Shown in pieces: positions 17,470 to 27,089 of a stretch of 64,000 nt of DNA. The DNA lies in NCBI RefSeq assembly GCF_022606465.1, contig NZ_JALBUF010000001.1, positions 62,001 to 126,000 of the forward strand. Reading direction: 5' to 3'. Source of the stretch: Sulfoacidibacillus ferrooxidans. Its GTDB lineage: Bacteria; Bacillota; Bacilli; Alicyclobacillales; SLC66. The notes under the pieces are model-generated. The model ran no database searches and was not told the origin of the DNA. It was given only the letters and a program-made list of their open reading frames with translations. The first letter of the stretch is position 1. The number at the start of each line of letters is the position of its first letter. Position numbers and translations under genes: made by a program.

Positions 17470-17899
17470 AAGAAGCAATCGATAAGCCGAGTTCTGTTCC
17501 TCTCGTGCTACAAGCGGTGTCATTCGCAAAAAACAAAAAGCGTGTATCACCTCGCACTCTTGAGGTGGTAATCATCTATCTAGGCGACGTGTTACCACGC
17601 CACTCAAGCAACCTACCCGAGTGCGTGACGGGCCGCCACAATGCACTCCTATGCGGTCTTGCTCCAGGTGGGGTTTACCTAGCCGATGCGTCTTCGCACC
17701 GCTGGTGCGCTCTTACCGCACCGTTGCATCCTTGCCTGTGCGCTCACGTGAGAGCGCCATCGGCGGTCATCATGTCTGTGGCACTTTCCTTAGGATTACT
17801 CCCACTGGGGGTTACCCAGCACCCTGCCCGATGGAGCTCGGACTTTCCTCCCGCGCGACCTTTCGGCACTGCGCCGGCGATTACCTTGATTACTTCTTC
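17470..17899 (-). ncRNA. rnpB: RNase P RNA component (type A-like)
   Basis: This is the catalytic RNA that matures tRNA 5' ends with RnpA. Read on the minus strand, the universally conserved parts are present: GAGGAAAGTCCGAGCTC near the 5' end (17840-17850), AGTGCCACAGA, the GGTAAACCCCACC/GGAGCAAGACC block (17655-17679), and near the 3' end ACAGAACTCGGCTTATCG. GAAGTAATC at the 5' end pairs with GATTGCTTC at the 3' end as helix P1. The GGTGCGGTAAGAGCGCACC hairpin (17704-17722) is the P13/P14-type element of type A RNAs such as that of E. coli, absent from Bacillus type B. Ends are estimated to within several bases. Confidence 0.95.
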
Positions 17900-17905
17900 G
17901 AAAAT

Positions 17906-17911
17906 ATATTA
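17906..17911 (-). promoter_or_regulatory. Likely -10 box of rnpB
   Basis: TAATAT on the minus strand lies 7 bases before the P1-defined 5' end of rnpB, where a sigma-A -10 element should be. A convincing -35 at 17-base spacing is not seen; TTGCGC lies 20 bases upstream. Confidence 0.45.
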
Positions 17912-18086
17912 AATCACAGATTGGCCACTTTGCGCAACTATTTCCTTTGCGAACCTTTTGCGCTTAGGTGAATGGGATGATGGTAAGACGATGCTAGCTT
18001 TCGTGAGCATCGAACAAAGCTCTTCTGAACAAAACACTTAGTACGTGCGTCCTATATCATGAGCAAACATTCAAGGAGTGATATAA

Positions 18087-18686
18087 TTGAATTGGGATGT
18101 GCAATTGTATTTTTTGATTTACCATATGCATAATTACACGCCGTGGCTAAATGGATTGATGATTGGCCTAGCTAAAGATGGCATTTATATGTATGCACTA
18201 CTTCTCATTATCTATTGGTTTATTGGCCATACACATGATCAGCGGATAATCCATCGCGAAGCAGGATTATCCGCTGTAATCGTCGGTGTTTTGGGCTTAC
18301 TAATCAACATCGTGATCTCACATATCTGGTTTCGACCGCGGCCATTTGTTACATTACACACAGTGCCGCTCATCCACCATGCAGCTGACGCGTCATTTCC
18401 AAGTGATCACGCCACAGGATCTGCAGGACTAGCCGGTGGAGCGTACTTAAGGGATCATACGATGGGCAAATTTTTTGCTGTCTTAGCTTTATTTATTGGT
18501 TTCTCCCGCGTATATGTCGGCGTTCATTATCCAACAGATATACTTGGTGGATTTATCGTTGGATTACTTTCGACATTTATGATAGCTTTGGCCAAGAAAA
18601 ATGTAGACAAGCTTATTTATGCACTCATTGGCGTTTGGGAAACCATCGCTGCTGCATTTGTCAAGAAAAATACCTCACAAAAGTAA
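18087..18686 (+). CDS. PAP2-family phosphatase, BcrC-like undecaprenyl-diphosphatase
   Basis: This 199-residue membrane protein has about five helices and the three PAP2 motifs: WFRPRPF (motif 1), FPSDHATGSAG (motif 2, catalytic His) and SRVYVGVHYPTDILGG (motif 3). BcrC-type members dephosphorylate undecaprenyl pyrophosphate outside the membrane to recycle the peptidoglycan lipid carrier and give bacitracin resistance. The start is TTG with AAGGAG upstream. An ECF sigma factor gene follows within 35 bases. A role on another lipid pyrophosphate is possible. Confidence 0.88.
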   Translation: MNWDVQLYFLIYHMHNYTPWLNGLMIGLAKDGIYMYALLLIIYWFIGHTHDQRIIHREAGLSAVIVGVLGLLINIVISHIWFRPRPFVTLHTVPLIHHAADASFPSDHATGSAGLAGGAYLRDHTMGKFFAVLALFIGFSRVYVGVHYPTDILGGFIVGLLSTFMIALAKKNVDKLIYALIGVWETIAAAFVKKNTSQK

Positions 18687-18720
18687 CGATGTACACGAGC
18701 AAGAAGGGGCGTATGAGCAT

Positions 18721-19239
18721 TTGACGGGGGACGACGAACTCCTTATCACTCTCGTTCGCCAAGCACAACTTGGAGAGGAATCGGCGTTTGCTAAGCTAGT
18801 TACACTCCGTCATCGCCATGCATACCAAACGGCATATGCGATCGTTCGTTCGTCACACGATGCTGAAGAAGTTACTCAGGATGCCTTTATTAAAGCCTTT
18901 CGTAAACTTCATACCCTAAAGGATCCAAGTGCTTTTTTAGCGTGGTTGACGACGATTGTAACGCGCCTTGCGATCGATCATGTGAGAACTAAAAAGCGCC
19001 ATATAGCTGAACCGATCGAGAATATAGCAGATGTACCCGCGCGCGCTATTGATCCAACTTTGCGAACGATTCTTGAAGAAGCACTTGATCAGTTGACGCC
19101 CGCACACCGTGCCATCTTGATTTTACGTGAGCGAGATGGCTACGACTACGCGGAAATCGCCCGTATGTTAAATATTCCTATAGGCACTGTAAAATCTCGG
19201 TTAGCCTATGCAAAACAGTCTCTTCGCAACTTATTATAG
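18721..19239 (+). CDS. ECF-type RNA polymerase sigma factor
   Basis: This sigma-70 family factor of about 172 residues has region 2 (AYAIVRSSHDAEEVTQDAFIK, then LKDPSAFLAWLTTIVTRLAID) and region 4 (LDQLTPAHRAILILRERDGY, YAEIARMLNIPIGTVKSRLA). There is no region 1 or 3, as expected for an ECF factor. The TTG start has GAAGGGG about 11 bases upstream. It sits between a PAP2 phosphatase and a small two-helix protein that may be its anti-sigma factor. Envelope stress is a plausible signal, inferred from neighbours. Confidence 0.9.
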   Translation: MTGDDELLITLVRQAQLGEESAFAKLVTLRHRHAYQTAYAIVRSSHDAEEVTQDAFIKAFRKLHTLKDPSAFLAWLTTIVTRLAIDHVRTKKRHIAEPIENIADVPARAIDPTLRTILEEALDQLTPAHRAILILRERDGYDYAEIARMLNIPIGTVKSRLAYAKQSLRNLL

Positions 19240-19283
19240 TTACGTACATGCATCTTAGTAACAACATCTAAAGGAGGATCGCC

Positions 19284-19694
19284 ATGCAAAACGATGATGA
19301 TAAAAAGATAGATGAACAGCTCGATATCGCCATTTCAACTGCTCTATTATCCGCCTTTTTAGTTGAACCAAGCCACGATCTTTGCGCACGTATTCTAACA
19401 GCTACATCGCAAACACAAGTACAAAGGCGCAATCGACTAGCCATAGCCACTATGCTTTTTATCCTTATCGGCATCTCATCACCCCTTGTCCTACTCCTTC
19501 TCTTCACACCGGGGCGCACATTGGGATATGCTTTTTGGCGTTTGTCTATCAGTCTACAGGGCATGATGTTACAATACTCTGCACACAGTTCCTATGTGCC
19601 CTCCTTGCAGGCATTACTTACCACGGCTGTTTTACTGTTCATAGCTATGCTGTTAGCCTTATCTGCTACGCGTTTAGCACGCACAAGTAGGTGA
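19284..19694 (+). CDS. Two-helix membrane protein, candidate anti-sigma factor
   Basis: This 136-residue protein has a charged cytoplasmic N-terminus (about 50 residues, MQNDDDKKIDEQLDIA), a first helix near residues 53-74 and a second near 112-132. The soluble N-terminus, the membrane anchor and the position directly after an ECF sigma gene fit a membrane anti-sigma factor. No zinc-binding HxxxCxxC motif is present, so it is not a classical ZAS-type protein. The ATG follows AAAGGAGG. The role is inferred from context only. Confidence 0.6.
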   Translation: MQNDDDKKIDEQLDIAISTALLSAFLVEPSHDLCARILTATSQTQVQRRNRLAIATMLFILIGISSPLVLLLLFTPGRTLGYAFWRLSISLQGMMLQYSAHSSYVPSLQALLTTAVLLFIAMLLALSATRLARTSR

Positions 19695-19698
19695 TGGG

Positions 19699-20556
19699 AT
19701 GAAACGACAAATCACCATACCACAGCTCACAATCGTTAGTGTTCTGCTTATGCTAGTACTCATGCTGTCACCTATAGTGCCTGTCCACTTCGCTCATGCT
19801 GCAACAGGTAGCGAACGTCCTGTAACTAGCACCATATATATTCCTAAAAAAGAAAATATCGATACAGTAATCTCCATTCAACATCCTGTAATTGTCGATG
19901 GAATTGTGACCAATTCCATCATTGCAGTAGGTGGAAATATCTTGCTACGCCCCGGATCGTATTCTGCATTTGTGTTATCTATTGGGGGCAATGTGACTCA
20001 GGAACCTGGAGCTGTCGTATCTGAGGGGCTATTTGCAATCGGTCCAGATAAACGGATATTTACTACATTGACACTGGCTAGTTTTTTAAGTATTGGCTTG
20101 TACTTTATCAACACCAGTCTTGCTGCAGTTTTATTTGTCACCTTCGCAGCTGGCGGAAGTATCATTTTTAGACGAGATGAACGCATAAGTGCTTTTATTG
20201 GAAGGAAGTACATTCGATTGTTTGCGACGGGTATCACCATCACGATCATTCCTGCTATTCTAATCATCGCTAGCTTTGTGTCTCCAAGTATTTGGATGGC
20301 TACGATCGCGATCTTTTTACTGTATGCGCTATTAGGACTGTCTGGCATGATACTTGTCACCAATAAGATTGGACGAACCATTATCGACTTTACAGGGAGA
20401 AAAACGGGGCGCATTGCAGCTCTTTACGGAGCGATTGCCATTCTCTTAGTCACCAATTTACCGTTAGTGGGTATTCTTTCATTTCTTGCGCTATGGATTC
20501 TCGGGGTTGGAAGTATGTGGACTCTAATTCTACGCCCAAGTATTATTCGTATATAA
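19699..20556 (+). CDS. Bactofilin-like secreted/membrane protein
   Basis: This 285-residue protein has an N-terminal signal peptide (cleavage likely near AHAA-TG), then about 100 residues with short beta repeats (IIAVGGNILLRPGSYS, FVLSIGGNVTQEPGAVVS) like those of polymer-forming bactofilin domains. Four to five membrane helices follow (residues 130-280). The ATG comes 4 bases after the upstream stop, with a short AGGTGA sequence before it, so the sigma factor, candidate anti-sigma and this gene form an operon. A link between envelope structure and the sigma factor is plausible. The function is not known. Confidence 0.65.
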   Translation: MKRQITIPQLTIVSVLLMLVLMLSPIVPVHFAHAATGSERPVTSTIYIPKKENIDTVISIQHPVIVDGIVTNSIIAVGGNILLRPGSYSAFVLSIGGNVTQEPGAVVSEGLFAIGPDKRIFTTLTLASFLSIGLYFINTSLAAVLFVTFAAGGSIIFRRDERISAFIGRKYIRLFATGITITIIPAILIIASFVSPSIWMATIAIFLLYALLGLSGMILVTNKIGRTIIDFTGRKTGRIAALYGAIAILLVTNLPLVGILSFLALWILGVGSMWTLILRPSIIRI

Positions 20557-20587
20557 AAAACACCTAAAGGCGAGCGGCTTTAGGTGA
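20555..20587 (-). terminator. Rho-independent terminator of trmK
   Basis: On the minus strand CACCTAAAG and CTTTAGGTG form a 9-bp stem with an 8-base loop, followed by TTTTTTAT. The stem includes the trmK stop codon region, so the terminator overlaps the end of the coding sequence. The T-tract is on the minus side only. Confidence 0.85.
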
Positions 20588-21361
20588 AAGATCGCTATAA
20601 TAAGTCATGAGCAAGTGATTGAGCGCCATGCGATCCATATCCATACATTCCATGCGCTGTTTCGCACGAAGTGTATCACTCTCTTTAAGACTGTGTATAA
20701 TCCATTCCAACTTCTTCAACTCTTCTTTTATCTGCGCCAAAACGTGAGGACACTGCATAGTTAGTCCTTGTAGACCAAATGTATACATCCATTGATCATG
20801 TGGAGCTAACTTCTGATAAGCCTCTCGCAAACGATTGGCATTTGGTTGCATGTTGCGCCTATCGACTTCCTGACTAAGGTCAAGTCGCATCACTTCATAC
20901 CGCATCTGATTGTCTATCACGCGCTGATCTTCACTCAGGATATACCCTGCCTGCTCTGCGTAATAGCGCATGAGCCCACCATTTGCCATCGGCTGCAAAA
21001 CAAGGCTCACATGACGATCAGATGCCAGAATTGTATCTGCATGCGCTGTTGTAAGTATATCCCACATCGTTTCAGCGCCCATCCCTGCAATGACAATCTG
21101 ATCGACCTCATCCGGCTGTAACGGGGCTACACCATCGCCAAGTCGTGCCTCAATCTTATCTTGCATATGAGCTGCCATAATCGCTTGGCGCGTAACAGCG
21201 TAGGGACCTTCCACTACTTCTACTGCAATCGCAGCGTCTGCCTGGCCAGATGCAACGAGAGCGATAGGCAGTAGTCCATGATCACTCCCAATATCGGCGA
21301 AACAAGTGACTTTACCCATTTGTTTAGCTATCATCTGCAACCGCGTTGAAAGTTCTTTCAT
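20564..21361 (-). CDS. trmK: tRNA (adenine(22)-N1)-methyltransferase TrmK
   Basis: TrmK methylates N1 of adenine 22 in the D-loop of tRNA using S-adenosylmethionine. The 265-residue protein has a Rossmann methyltransferase domain (TCFADIGSDHGLLPIAL for SAM binding; IVIAGMGAETMWDIL as the catalytic-site strand) and a helical C-terminal coiled-coil domain (about residues 185-250). The start is taken as ATG; a GTG two codons upstream is possible. In Bacillus trmK directly follows sigA; here an acyl-CoA dehydrogenase gene lies between them. Confidence 0.93.
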   Translation of the reverse strand: MKELSTRLQMIAKQMGKVTCFADIGSDHGLLPIALVASGQADAAIAVEVVEGPYAVTRQAIMAAHMQDKIEARLGDGVAPLQPDEVDQIVIAGMGAETMWDILTTAHADTILASDRHVSLVLQPMANGGLMRYYAEQAGYILSEDQRVIDNQMRYEVMRLDLSQEVDRRNMQPNANRLREAYQKLAPHDQWMYTFGLQGLTMQCPHVLAQIKEELKKLEWIIHSLKESDTLRAKQRMECMDMDRMALNHLLMTYYSDLSPKAARL

Positions 21362-21524
21362 TCTCACACCACCACTTATCTCTCATGATACACATGCATA
21401 TCCAAAAGTCATATAAAAAACTACCCTCTCACAGACACAAATAAAAGGCAAATGCCAAATATCTGTGTCGTGAAAGTGGCAGTCGGTATTATTTCTTACA
21501 CATATAACACGGAGTTCATCTGAT

Positions 21525-22667
21525 TTAACATCCAATTTGCCTTGCGATGACAAGACGTTGTACCTCTGATGTACCCTCACCGATTTCCATCAGTTTAGCA
21601 TCGCGCATAATACGTTCCACAGGAAAATCCTGTACGTAACCAGCACCACCGTGAATTTGTACTGCTTGATCTGCAGCACGCATACATATTTCCGAGGCAA
21701 ACAACTTAGCCATAGCTGATTCTTTCGTAAAAGGGCGATGCTGATCTTTTAACCATGCTGATTTTAACACCATATCACGTGCCAATTCAATGTGCATCGC
21801 CATATCAGCCAGCTTAAATTGTATAGCTTGAAACTTAGAGATAGACTGCCCAAACTGAACGCGTTCTTTTGCGTACTTTAATGCTGCCTCATAAGCTGAC
21901 CGCGCAATGCCCACGCTTAGTGCACCGATACTTATTCTCCCACCATCAAGAGTATAGAGAAATTGCTTAAATCCTTCAGATTCACTGCCAAGTAAGTTTT
22001 CTGCTGGTATACGAACATCCTCTAACGATAATTCAGTTGTATTACTTCCGCGCAAACCCATTTTTTCATACGTGCGGACGATAGAAAATCCTTTACTATC
22101 GGTAGGAACAATAAAAGCGCCTATACGATTTTTACCGCGTTCATCTTTACCAACGACTGCAGTCACTACAATCGTTTTTGCATACCCTGCGTTGGTAATA
22201 TACGCTTTACTTCCGTTAATCACATAAGTATCGCCATCACGCACAGCTCTTGTCTGCGTTCCACCCGCATCTGATCCTGCGTTTGGCTCAGTGAGTCCAA
22301 ATGCTCCAAGTTCTTTTCCACTCGCAAGCGGGACAAGATACTTCTCCTTTTGCTCATGTGTTCCAAAATAGTTGATAGGTCCACAACCAAGCGAAACATG
22401 AGCGGCATAACTTAATCCCGTACTTCCACAAGCCCGACCGATTTCCTCAACAGCTAAAGCATAGGATATCGTGTCACCACCTGCGCCTCCATACTCTTCA
22501 CTAATGGGTAAACCAAGTAACCCTAAAGCGCCAAGCTTTTCAAATGTCTCCACTGGAAATCGAGCGTTACGATCCACTTCTGCGGCTTTTGGCGCAATCT
22601 CACCCTCAGCAAATTCGCGTACCATTTTCACGATCATCGACTGTTCTTGCGATAAATCAAAGTCCAT
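21525..22667 (-). CDS. Acyl-CoA dehydrogenase
   Basis: This FAD enzyme introduces the alpha-beta double bond in acyl-CoA during fatty-acid or branched-chain acid breakdown. The 380-residue protein has the full fold: helical N-terminus, the beta domain with FGLTEPNAGSDAGG, and a C-terminal domain with IHGGAGYVQDFPVERIMRDA. The catalytic Glu is in GEGTSEVQRLVIAR. The ATG is preceded by GGGGTGA. A TetR-type palindrome lies about 40 bases upstream. It sits between sigA and trmK, which are normally adjacent. Chain-length specificity cannot be read. Confidence 0.93.
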   Translation of the reverse strand: MDFDLSQEQSMIVKMVREFAEGEIAPKAAEVDRNARFPVETFEKLGALGLLGLPISEEYGGAGGDTISYALAVEEIGRACGSTGLSYAAHVSLGCGPINYFGTHEQKEKYLVPLASGKELGAFGLTEPNAGSDAGGTQTRAVRDGDTYVINGSKAYITNAGYAKTIVVTAVVGKDERGKNRIGAFIVPTDSKGFSIVRTYEKMGLRGSNTTELSLEDVRIPAENLLGSESEGFKQFLYTLDGGRISIGALSVGIARSAYEAALKYAKERVQFGQSISKFQAIQFKLADMAMHIELARDMVLKSAWLKDQHRPFTKESAMAKLFASEICMRAADQAVQIHGGAGYVQDFPVERIMRDAKLMEIGEGTSEVQRLVIARQIGC

Positions 22668-22704
22668 ACATGTCACCCCAAACATAAAGTATCCGGATAT
22701 CGGT

Positions 22705-22724
22705 CCGACTGAACGATCAGTCAG
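22705..22724. promoter_or_regulatory. TetR/FadR-type operator upstream of the acyl-CoA dehydrogenase
   Basis: CCGACTGA-ACGA-TCAGTCAG is an inverted repeat with seven of eight arm positions matching. It lies about 40 bases before the acyl-CoA dehydrogenase start. Operators of this type (ACTGA...TCAGT) are typical of TetR-family regulators of fatty-acid degradation that respond to acyl-CoA. No regulator gene is in the window. Confidence 0.5.
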
Positions 22725-22815
22725 ATGAAGTAATGAAACCCCTTACGCACTAACTTCTATGATTATATCGTTTCTCACATCAAAATGACAAACTACTAGC
22801 ATTTCTTTTTAAATA

Positions 22816-22850
22816 AGAGTAGATCATGTACACTGCACATGATCTACTCT
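22816..22850 (-). terminator. Terminator downstream of sigA
   Basis: AGAGTAGATCATGT and its perfect complement form a 14-bp stem with a 7-base loop, 30 bases after the sigA stop. On the minus strand it is followed by TTATTTAAAAAG, a weak T-tract; on the plus strand by TTTTC. It separates the dnaG-sigA transcript from the acyl-CoA dehydrogenase gene. Confidence 0.7.
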
Positions 22851-22879
22851 TTTCAATTACATAGGGTTGATGTTTCCCA

Positions 22880-24025
22880 TTACTCTAGGAAATCCTTTAA
22901 CCGCTTACTACGGCTAGGATGACGTAATTTGCGCAATGCTTTTGCTTCTATTTGGCGAATCCGCTCACGTGTTACCCCAAAGACTTTTCCTACTTCTTCC
23001 AAAGTCCTTGTGCGCCCATCATCTAGTCCAAAACGCAAGCGCAACACATTTTCCTCGCGCTCTGTCAGCGTATCGAGCACATCTTCAAGCTGCTCTTTTA
23101 ACAATTCATACGCCGCTGCATCAGCTGGTGCAAGTGCATCATCATCGGGAATAAAATCACCTAGATGTGAATCGTCCTCTTCGCCAATTGGAGTTTCGAG
23201 CGACACTGGTTCCTGTGCAATCTTTTGGATTTCCCGAACCTTTTCAGGACTCATATCCATCTCGATAGCGATCTCTTCTGCACTGGGTTCGCGTCCTAGT
23301 TCCTGCAATAATTGCCGCGAAATACGAATCAATTTATTAATCGTTTCTACCATGTGCACAGGGATCCGAATCGTACGCGCTTGATCGGCAATAGCCCGCG
23401 TAATGGCTTGACGAATCCACCATGTCGCATAAGTACTAAACTTATATCCTTTGAGATAGTCAAACTTCTCAACGGCTTTAATCAAACCCATGTTGCCTTC
23501 TTGAATAAGATCAAGAAACAACATACCGCGACCCACATAACGTTTAGCAATACTCACTACTAAGCGCAAGTTTGCCTCAGCCAAACGCCTTTTTGCTGCC
23601 TCGTCGCCTTCTTCAATGCGTTTGGCAAGCTCGATCTCTTCCTCAGCAGATAGGAGTTGAACACGTCCAATTTCTTTGAGGTACATCCGCACAGGATCGT
23701 TAATCTTAATGCCAGGTGGCATGCTAAGATCGTTTAAATCAAACTCATCGCGACGTACATCTTCATCCGCCAACTCCATCTCGGAAGGCATGTCACCATT
23801 GATCCGTGGATCGTCATCACCTTCGTTAATAACTTCGATGCCTAATTCGTTAACCTGATCAAAAAAATCTTCGATTTGATCACTATCTTGATCAAAAGGA
23901 GATAATCGTTCCATGATCTCGGTGTATGCCAAGGCGCCCCGTTTTTTCCCAGAAGCAAGTAAATGCTCCCTCACATCCTCTAGCGATCGTCCTGAGCGCA
24001 CATCATCTTGCAACTCCTTGTTCAT
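22880..24025 (-). CDS. sigA: Housekeeping RNA polymerase sigma factor SigA (RpoD)
   Basis: This is the primary sigma factor that directs RNA polymerase to -35/-10 promoters. The 381-residue protein has a short region 1.1, region 1.2 ([14 protein letters not shown]), region 2 ([30 protein letters not shown] and [14 protein letters not shown]), region 3 and region 4.2 ([14 protein letters not shown]). Length matches the Bacillus protein. The ATG follows AAGGAGG and overlaps the dnaG stop by 4 bases, the classic dnaG-sigA operon. Confidence 0.97.
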   Translation of the reverse strand: MNKELQDDVRSGRSLEDVREHLLASGKKRGALAYTEIMERLSPFDQDSDQIEDFFDQVNELGIEVINEGDDDPRINGDMPSEMELADEDVRRDEFDLNDLSMPPGIKINDPVRMYLKEIGRVQLLSAEEEIELAKRIEEGDEAAKRRLAEANLRLVVSIAKRYVGRGMLFLDLIQEGNMGLIKAVEKFDYLKGYKFSTYATWWIRQAITRAIADQARTIRIPVHMVETINKLIRISRQLLQELGREPSAEEIAIEMDMSPEKVREIQKIAQEPVSLETPIGEEDDSHLGDFIPDDDALAPADAAAYELLKEQLEDVLDTLTEREENVLRLRFGLDDGRTRTLEEVGKVFGVTRERIRQIEAKALRKLRHPSRSKRLKDFLE

Positions 24026-25938
24026 CGTCCGCTCCTCCTTCCAAATATGGGCGCCTGCGTCGAGCCTGCAGCCTGATTACTCTGTACTAATGCAGCACGC
24101 AATCTCCATAGTTCTTCTTGTGATTGGTTCATTGCTGATGTATCACCTTGTTCAATGGCATGCTTGAGTGCTTCTGACACCCGTTGCATATCACGTTCTA
24201 ATTCGTAGCCTATAAGACACTGTATATAATCACGAACACCTTGCGGATCGGGAAGTTTCCCAGGTTCCAGAAGAGAAACTGCTTCATGCAACAACTTCGC
24301 TGCAAATTGTAAAACAGCAGGATCGTCTATTGTTGCTAGCAGTAGTTCCGGATCCGCATGCTCGTGTTCTGCATAAAAGGTGTACACATACGCTTGCAAT
24401 GCACTATGCAATGGTAAAGAAAATTCAGAGTGGACACTCATTTGTACTTGTTTAACCACGTCTGAATCGAGTAACATATAAACCAGAAGTTGCCGTTCTG
24501 CCACAATGTGTTTCAGAGGTATACGTTCACCAAGATCGGATCCCGTTTTATTCGATCCATGATCTATATGCACACGTGAGCTAGTATCCCACTTTTTTAC
24601 ACGAACATTCGTCTCTTTACGTTGACTTTTTAGACGAACTTGTGTATTTAAGTCGTCCTTGAGTGCCGCAAGAGAGATGGCGTATGTCTTGCTGAGCCAC
24701 TCAGCCATTGCCTCACGTTCAATCGAACTCTCTTCCAAGGCAAGAATAGAGATCGCATCACGTAGATAGTCGATTCGATCTGTGGTCATATGTTGCGGAT
24801 GCTTATGTGTCAACTGAATCAACTGATATTCAAGTGCACTGACTGCCTTATCTAATACATCCGATCGAAAAGCATCTACACCTTGTTTTCGAATTGCCTC
24901 ATCAGGATCAACGTCTTGTGGCATTTGTGCTACGCGAATTGGTATGTCCATATCGCGTAAAATTTCAATGCTTTTTTGTGTAGCCTTTTGTCCCGCGCTA
25001 TCACCATCGTAAAGTAAGATGACTTCATCGGCCACAGCACGGCGTAAAATGGCAGCTTGCTCCGTAGTAAGAGCTGTACCTAAAGATGCAATAGCATGGG
25101 TGATTCCGTGCTGATGAAGTGCAATCACATCCATGTAGCCTTCAAGCAAAACTGCCTTACCTGTTTTTCGAATTCCTTGGCGCGCAAGTGCATAGCCATA
25201 CAGGATATTGCCTTTTCGAAAGATCGGAGTTTCTTGGGTATTGATATACTTTGGATCATCACCTGTGAGTGTCCGCGCGCCAAACCCGATCGTGCGACCT
25301 TGCAGATCAGCAATTGGAAACATCACTCGATTGCGAAAACGATCAAATAATTCGCCATCAGAACTGATTAATCCTAGTCCAGCCTGTACGATCAGATCGA
25401 CAGAGAATCCGCGTTTGCGCAAAAATTGAACTAAGTCACGTCCATTTGCTGGCGAATAGCCTAACTGGAACTGAGCTATCGTTTTTTTTGTCAATCCCCG
25501 CTCTAAAAGATAAGAAAGTCCTTGCGCTCCAGCAGGGTGATTCATTAAAATATGATTGTAAAGCTTAGTTGCAAGTGCATTAACTTCATAAAGTTGTGCC
25601 CGCAATTTGCGGTCTTCACTTTCTAATAGATCGTCTTCCATCTTTGGGATGGGTAAGCCCGACTTCTCTGCAAGCCTTTCAATCGCTTGCACGAAAGTCA
25701 ATTGCTCAATCTCCATAACAAAGGTTATCGCTGTTCCACCTGCCCCGCATCCAAAGCAATGATAGAAGCCTTTTTCAGGAGTTACGTGAAATGATGGTGT
25801 TCGCTCAGAATGGAACGGACAAAGCCCGACCAGGGAACGACCGACCCTCTTTAACCTTACATACTCAGAAACCACATCCACAATGTCGACTTTTTGGCGT
25901 AATAGTGAAAGAAATTCCTCAGGGATTCGCATGCTCAC
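24022..25938 (-). CDS. dnaG: DNA primase DnaG
   Basis: DnaG synthesises RNA primers at the replication fork and binds the DnaB-type helicase through its C-terminus. The 638-residue protein has the N-terminal zinc domain ([11 protein letters not shown]...HCFGCGAGG), the TOPRIM core ([13 protein letters not shown] and [13 protein letters not shown] with acidic metal ligands) and a helical C-terminal helicase-binding domain. The start is taken as GTG, giving the expected RIPEEF N-terminus, with AAAGGGG 10 bases upstream. Confidence 0.96.
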   Translation of the reverse strand: MSMRIPEEFLSLLRQKVDIVDVVSEYVRLKRVGRSLVGLCPFHSERTPSFHVTPEKGFYHCFGCGAGGTAITFVMEIEQLTFVQAIERLAEKSGLPIPKMEDDLLESEDRKLRAQLYEVNALATKLYNHILMNHPAGAQGLSYLLERGLTKKTIAQFQLGYSPANGRDLVQFLRKRGFSVDLIVQAGLGLISSDGELFDRFRNRVMFPIADLQGRTIGFGARTLTGDDPKYINTQETPIFRKGNILYGYALARQGIRKTGKAVLLEGYMDVIALHQHGITHAIASLGTALTTEQAAILRRAVADEVILLYDGDSAGQKATQKSIEILRDMDIPIRVAQMPQDVDPDEAIRKQGVDAFRSDVLDKAVSALEYQLIQLTHKHPQHMTTDRIDYLRDAISILALEESSIEREAMAEWLSKTYAISLAALKDDLNTQVRLKSQRKETNVRVKKWDTSSRVHIDHGSNKTGSDLGERIPLKHIVAERQLLVYMLLDSDVVKQVQMSVHSEFSLPLHSALQAYVYTFYAEHEHADPELLLATIDDPAVLQFAAKLLHEAVSLLEPGKLPDPQGVRDYIQCLIGYELERDMQRVSEALKHAIEQGDTSAMNQSQEELWRLRAALVQSNQAAGSTQAPIFGRRSGR

Positions 25939-26258
25939 AGAATAAAATCCCCTTTCGCAAATGCGACGTTTTACTCTGAGTATCATGCTATAGGTTTTCT
26001 TTTATTTCATACGTAACTTTATTCGTCAAAATTCTACACTTTCCTGCTATCGGAGCAGAGAAATTTATCGACAAAACGTCTTCGTCCACAAACTGTTCGA
26101 CATTTGACTATTGTAACTCTTGACGGCCAGATCTAAACCTGCATACGTCATCCTTGTATATAGATGTACGCGATAAAACGCAAATAATCCTTCTCATTTA
26201 CTGCAATTTGTTCAATAGACACAAAAAATACGCAATTGCCTATGGAAATGTTCCTTTT
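25939..26258. other. 320-bp intergenic region upstream of dnaG
   Basis: This AT-rich gap separates ppsR (ending) from dnaG (starting), both on the minus strand. No convincing open reading frame, hairpin terminator or RNA gene was seen. It presumably holds the dnaG-sigA promoter. TTGACG on the minus strand (complement near 26024-26029) is a possible -35, with AATAAA 17 bases downstream as a poor -10. Confidence 0.4.
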
Positions 26259-27071
26259 CTATCTTGGCTCAATAAGGCTTAAAATAATACTTGCTGTTTC
26301 CTCTACCGCTCTCCTAGATACATCAATCACCGGACAGCCTAATTGTTTCATCACATAGTCCGCATATTTTAGTTCCTCAAGTATGCGTTGTTCACTCGCA
26401 TAATGCGCTTCTTCATGTAATCCGAGATGACGCAGCCGTTCCTGCCGTATAATATTTAGCTCTTTTGGACTAATCGTCAGTCCAATGACTCGGTTTTTAG
26501 GTAGTTCAGATAATTCATCAGGCGGCTGCACTTCTGGAACTAATGGCACATTGGCTACACGTACTCGCTTGTGTGCCAAATACATACTAAGTGGTGTTTT
26601 GGAAGTTCGCGATACGCCTACCAATACGACGTCTGCACGCAATAAGCCACGCACATCGCGCCCATCATCATACTTAACTGCAAACTCGATCGCTTCCACA
26701 CGCCTGAAGTAGTCATCGTCCAATTGATGGAGTAGCCCTGGCCTCAGTTTGGGGGTAGCGGTAAATACATCTTCAAACGCAGCCATCATCGGTCCCATGA
26801 TATCTACCGCGCGGACAGACATCCGTTTTGCTTCTGTGCGCATCGCCTCACGCAGTGCCGGCAAGATTAATGTATATGCAATAAATCCCCCAACTTCGTC
26901 AGCCGCTATAATAATTTCTTGGATGGTTTGTACCGAATCCACATAAGACATTCTTCTGATCTCAAAATGTCCATGATCAAACTGACTTGCAGCCGCACGA
27001 ACAACAAATTCTGCCGTTTCTCCCACAGAGTCAGACACCACATAAACAATTGCTGGTAAATTATATTCCAT
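26259..27071 (-). CDS. ppsR: Pyruvate, phosphate dikinase regulatory protein (DUF299, YqfL)
   Basis: This bifunctional ADP-dependent kinase and Pi-dependent pyrophosphorylase switches pyruvate phosphate dikinase (or PEP synthase) off and on. The 270-residue protein shows the family P-loop-like motif VGVSRTSKTPLSMYLA, the N-terminal YVVSDSVGETAEFVVRAA and RRAVEETASIIL near the end. It follows ccpN by 18 bases, the same pairing as in Bacillus, where both control PEP/gluconeogenic flux. The start is the second of two close ATGs, at better spacing from GGGGG. Confidence 0.93.
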   Translation of the reverse strand: MEYNLPAIVYVVSDSVGETAEFVVRAAASQFDHGHFEIRRMSYVDSVQTIQEIIIAADEVGGFIAYTLILPALREAMRTEAKRMSVRAVDIMGPMMAAFEDVFTATPKLRPGLLHQLDDDYFRRVEAIEFAVKYDDGRDVRGLLRADVVLVGVSRTSKTPLSMYLAHKRVRVANVPLVPEVQPPDELSELPKNRVIGLTISPKELNIIRQERLRHLGLHEEAHYASEQRILEELKYADYVMKQLGCPVIDVSRRAVEETASIILSLIEPR

Positions 27072-27089
27072 GTCCATGCCCCCAACATT

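Noticed and set aside
17505-17971. Two overlapping open reading frames of 135 and 116 residues over this stretch
   Set aside because: They lie in the antisense of the RNase P RNA gene and have no family similarity.
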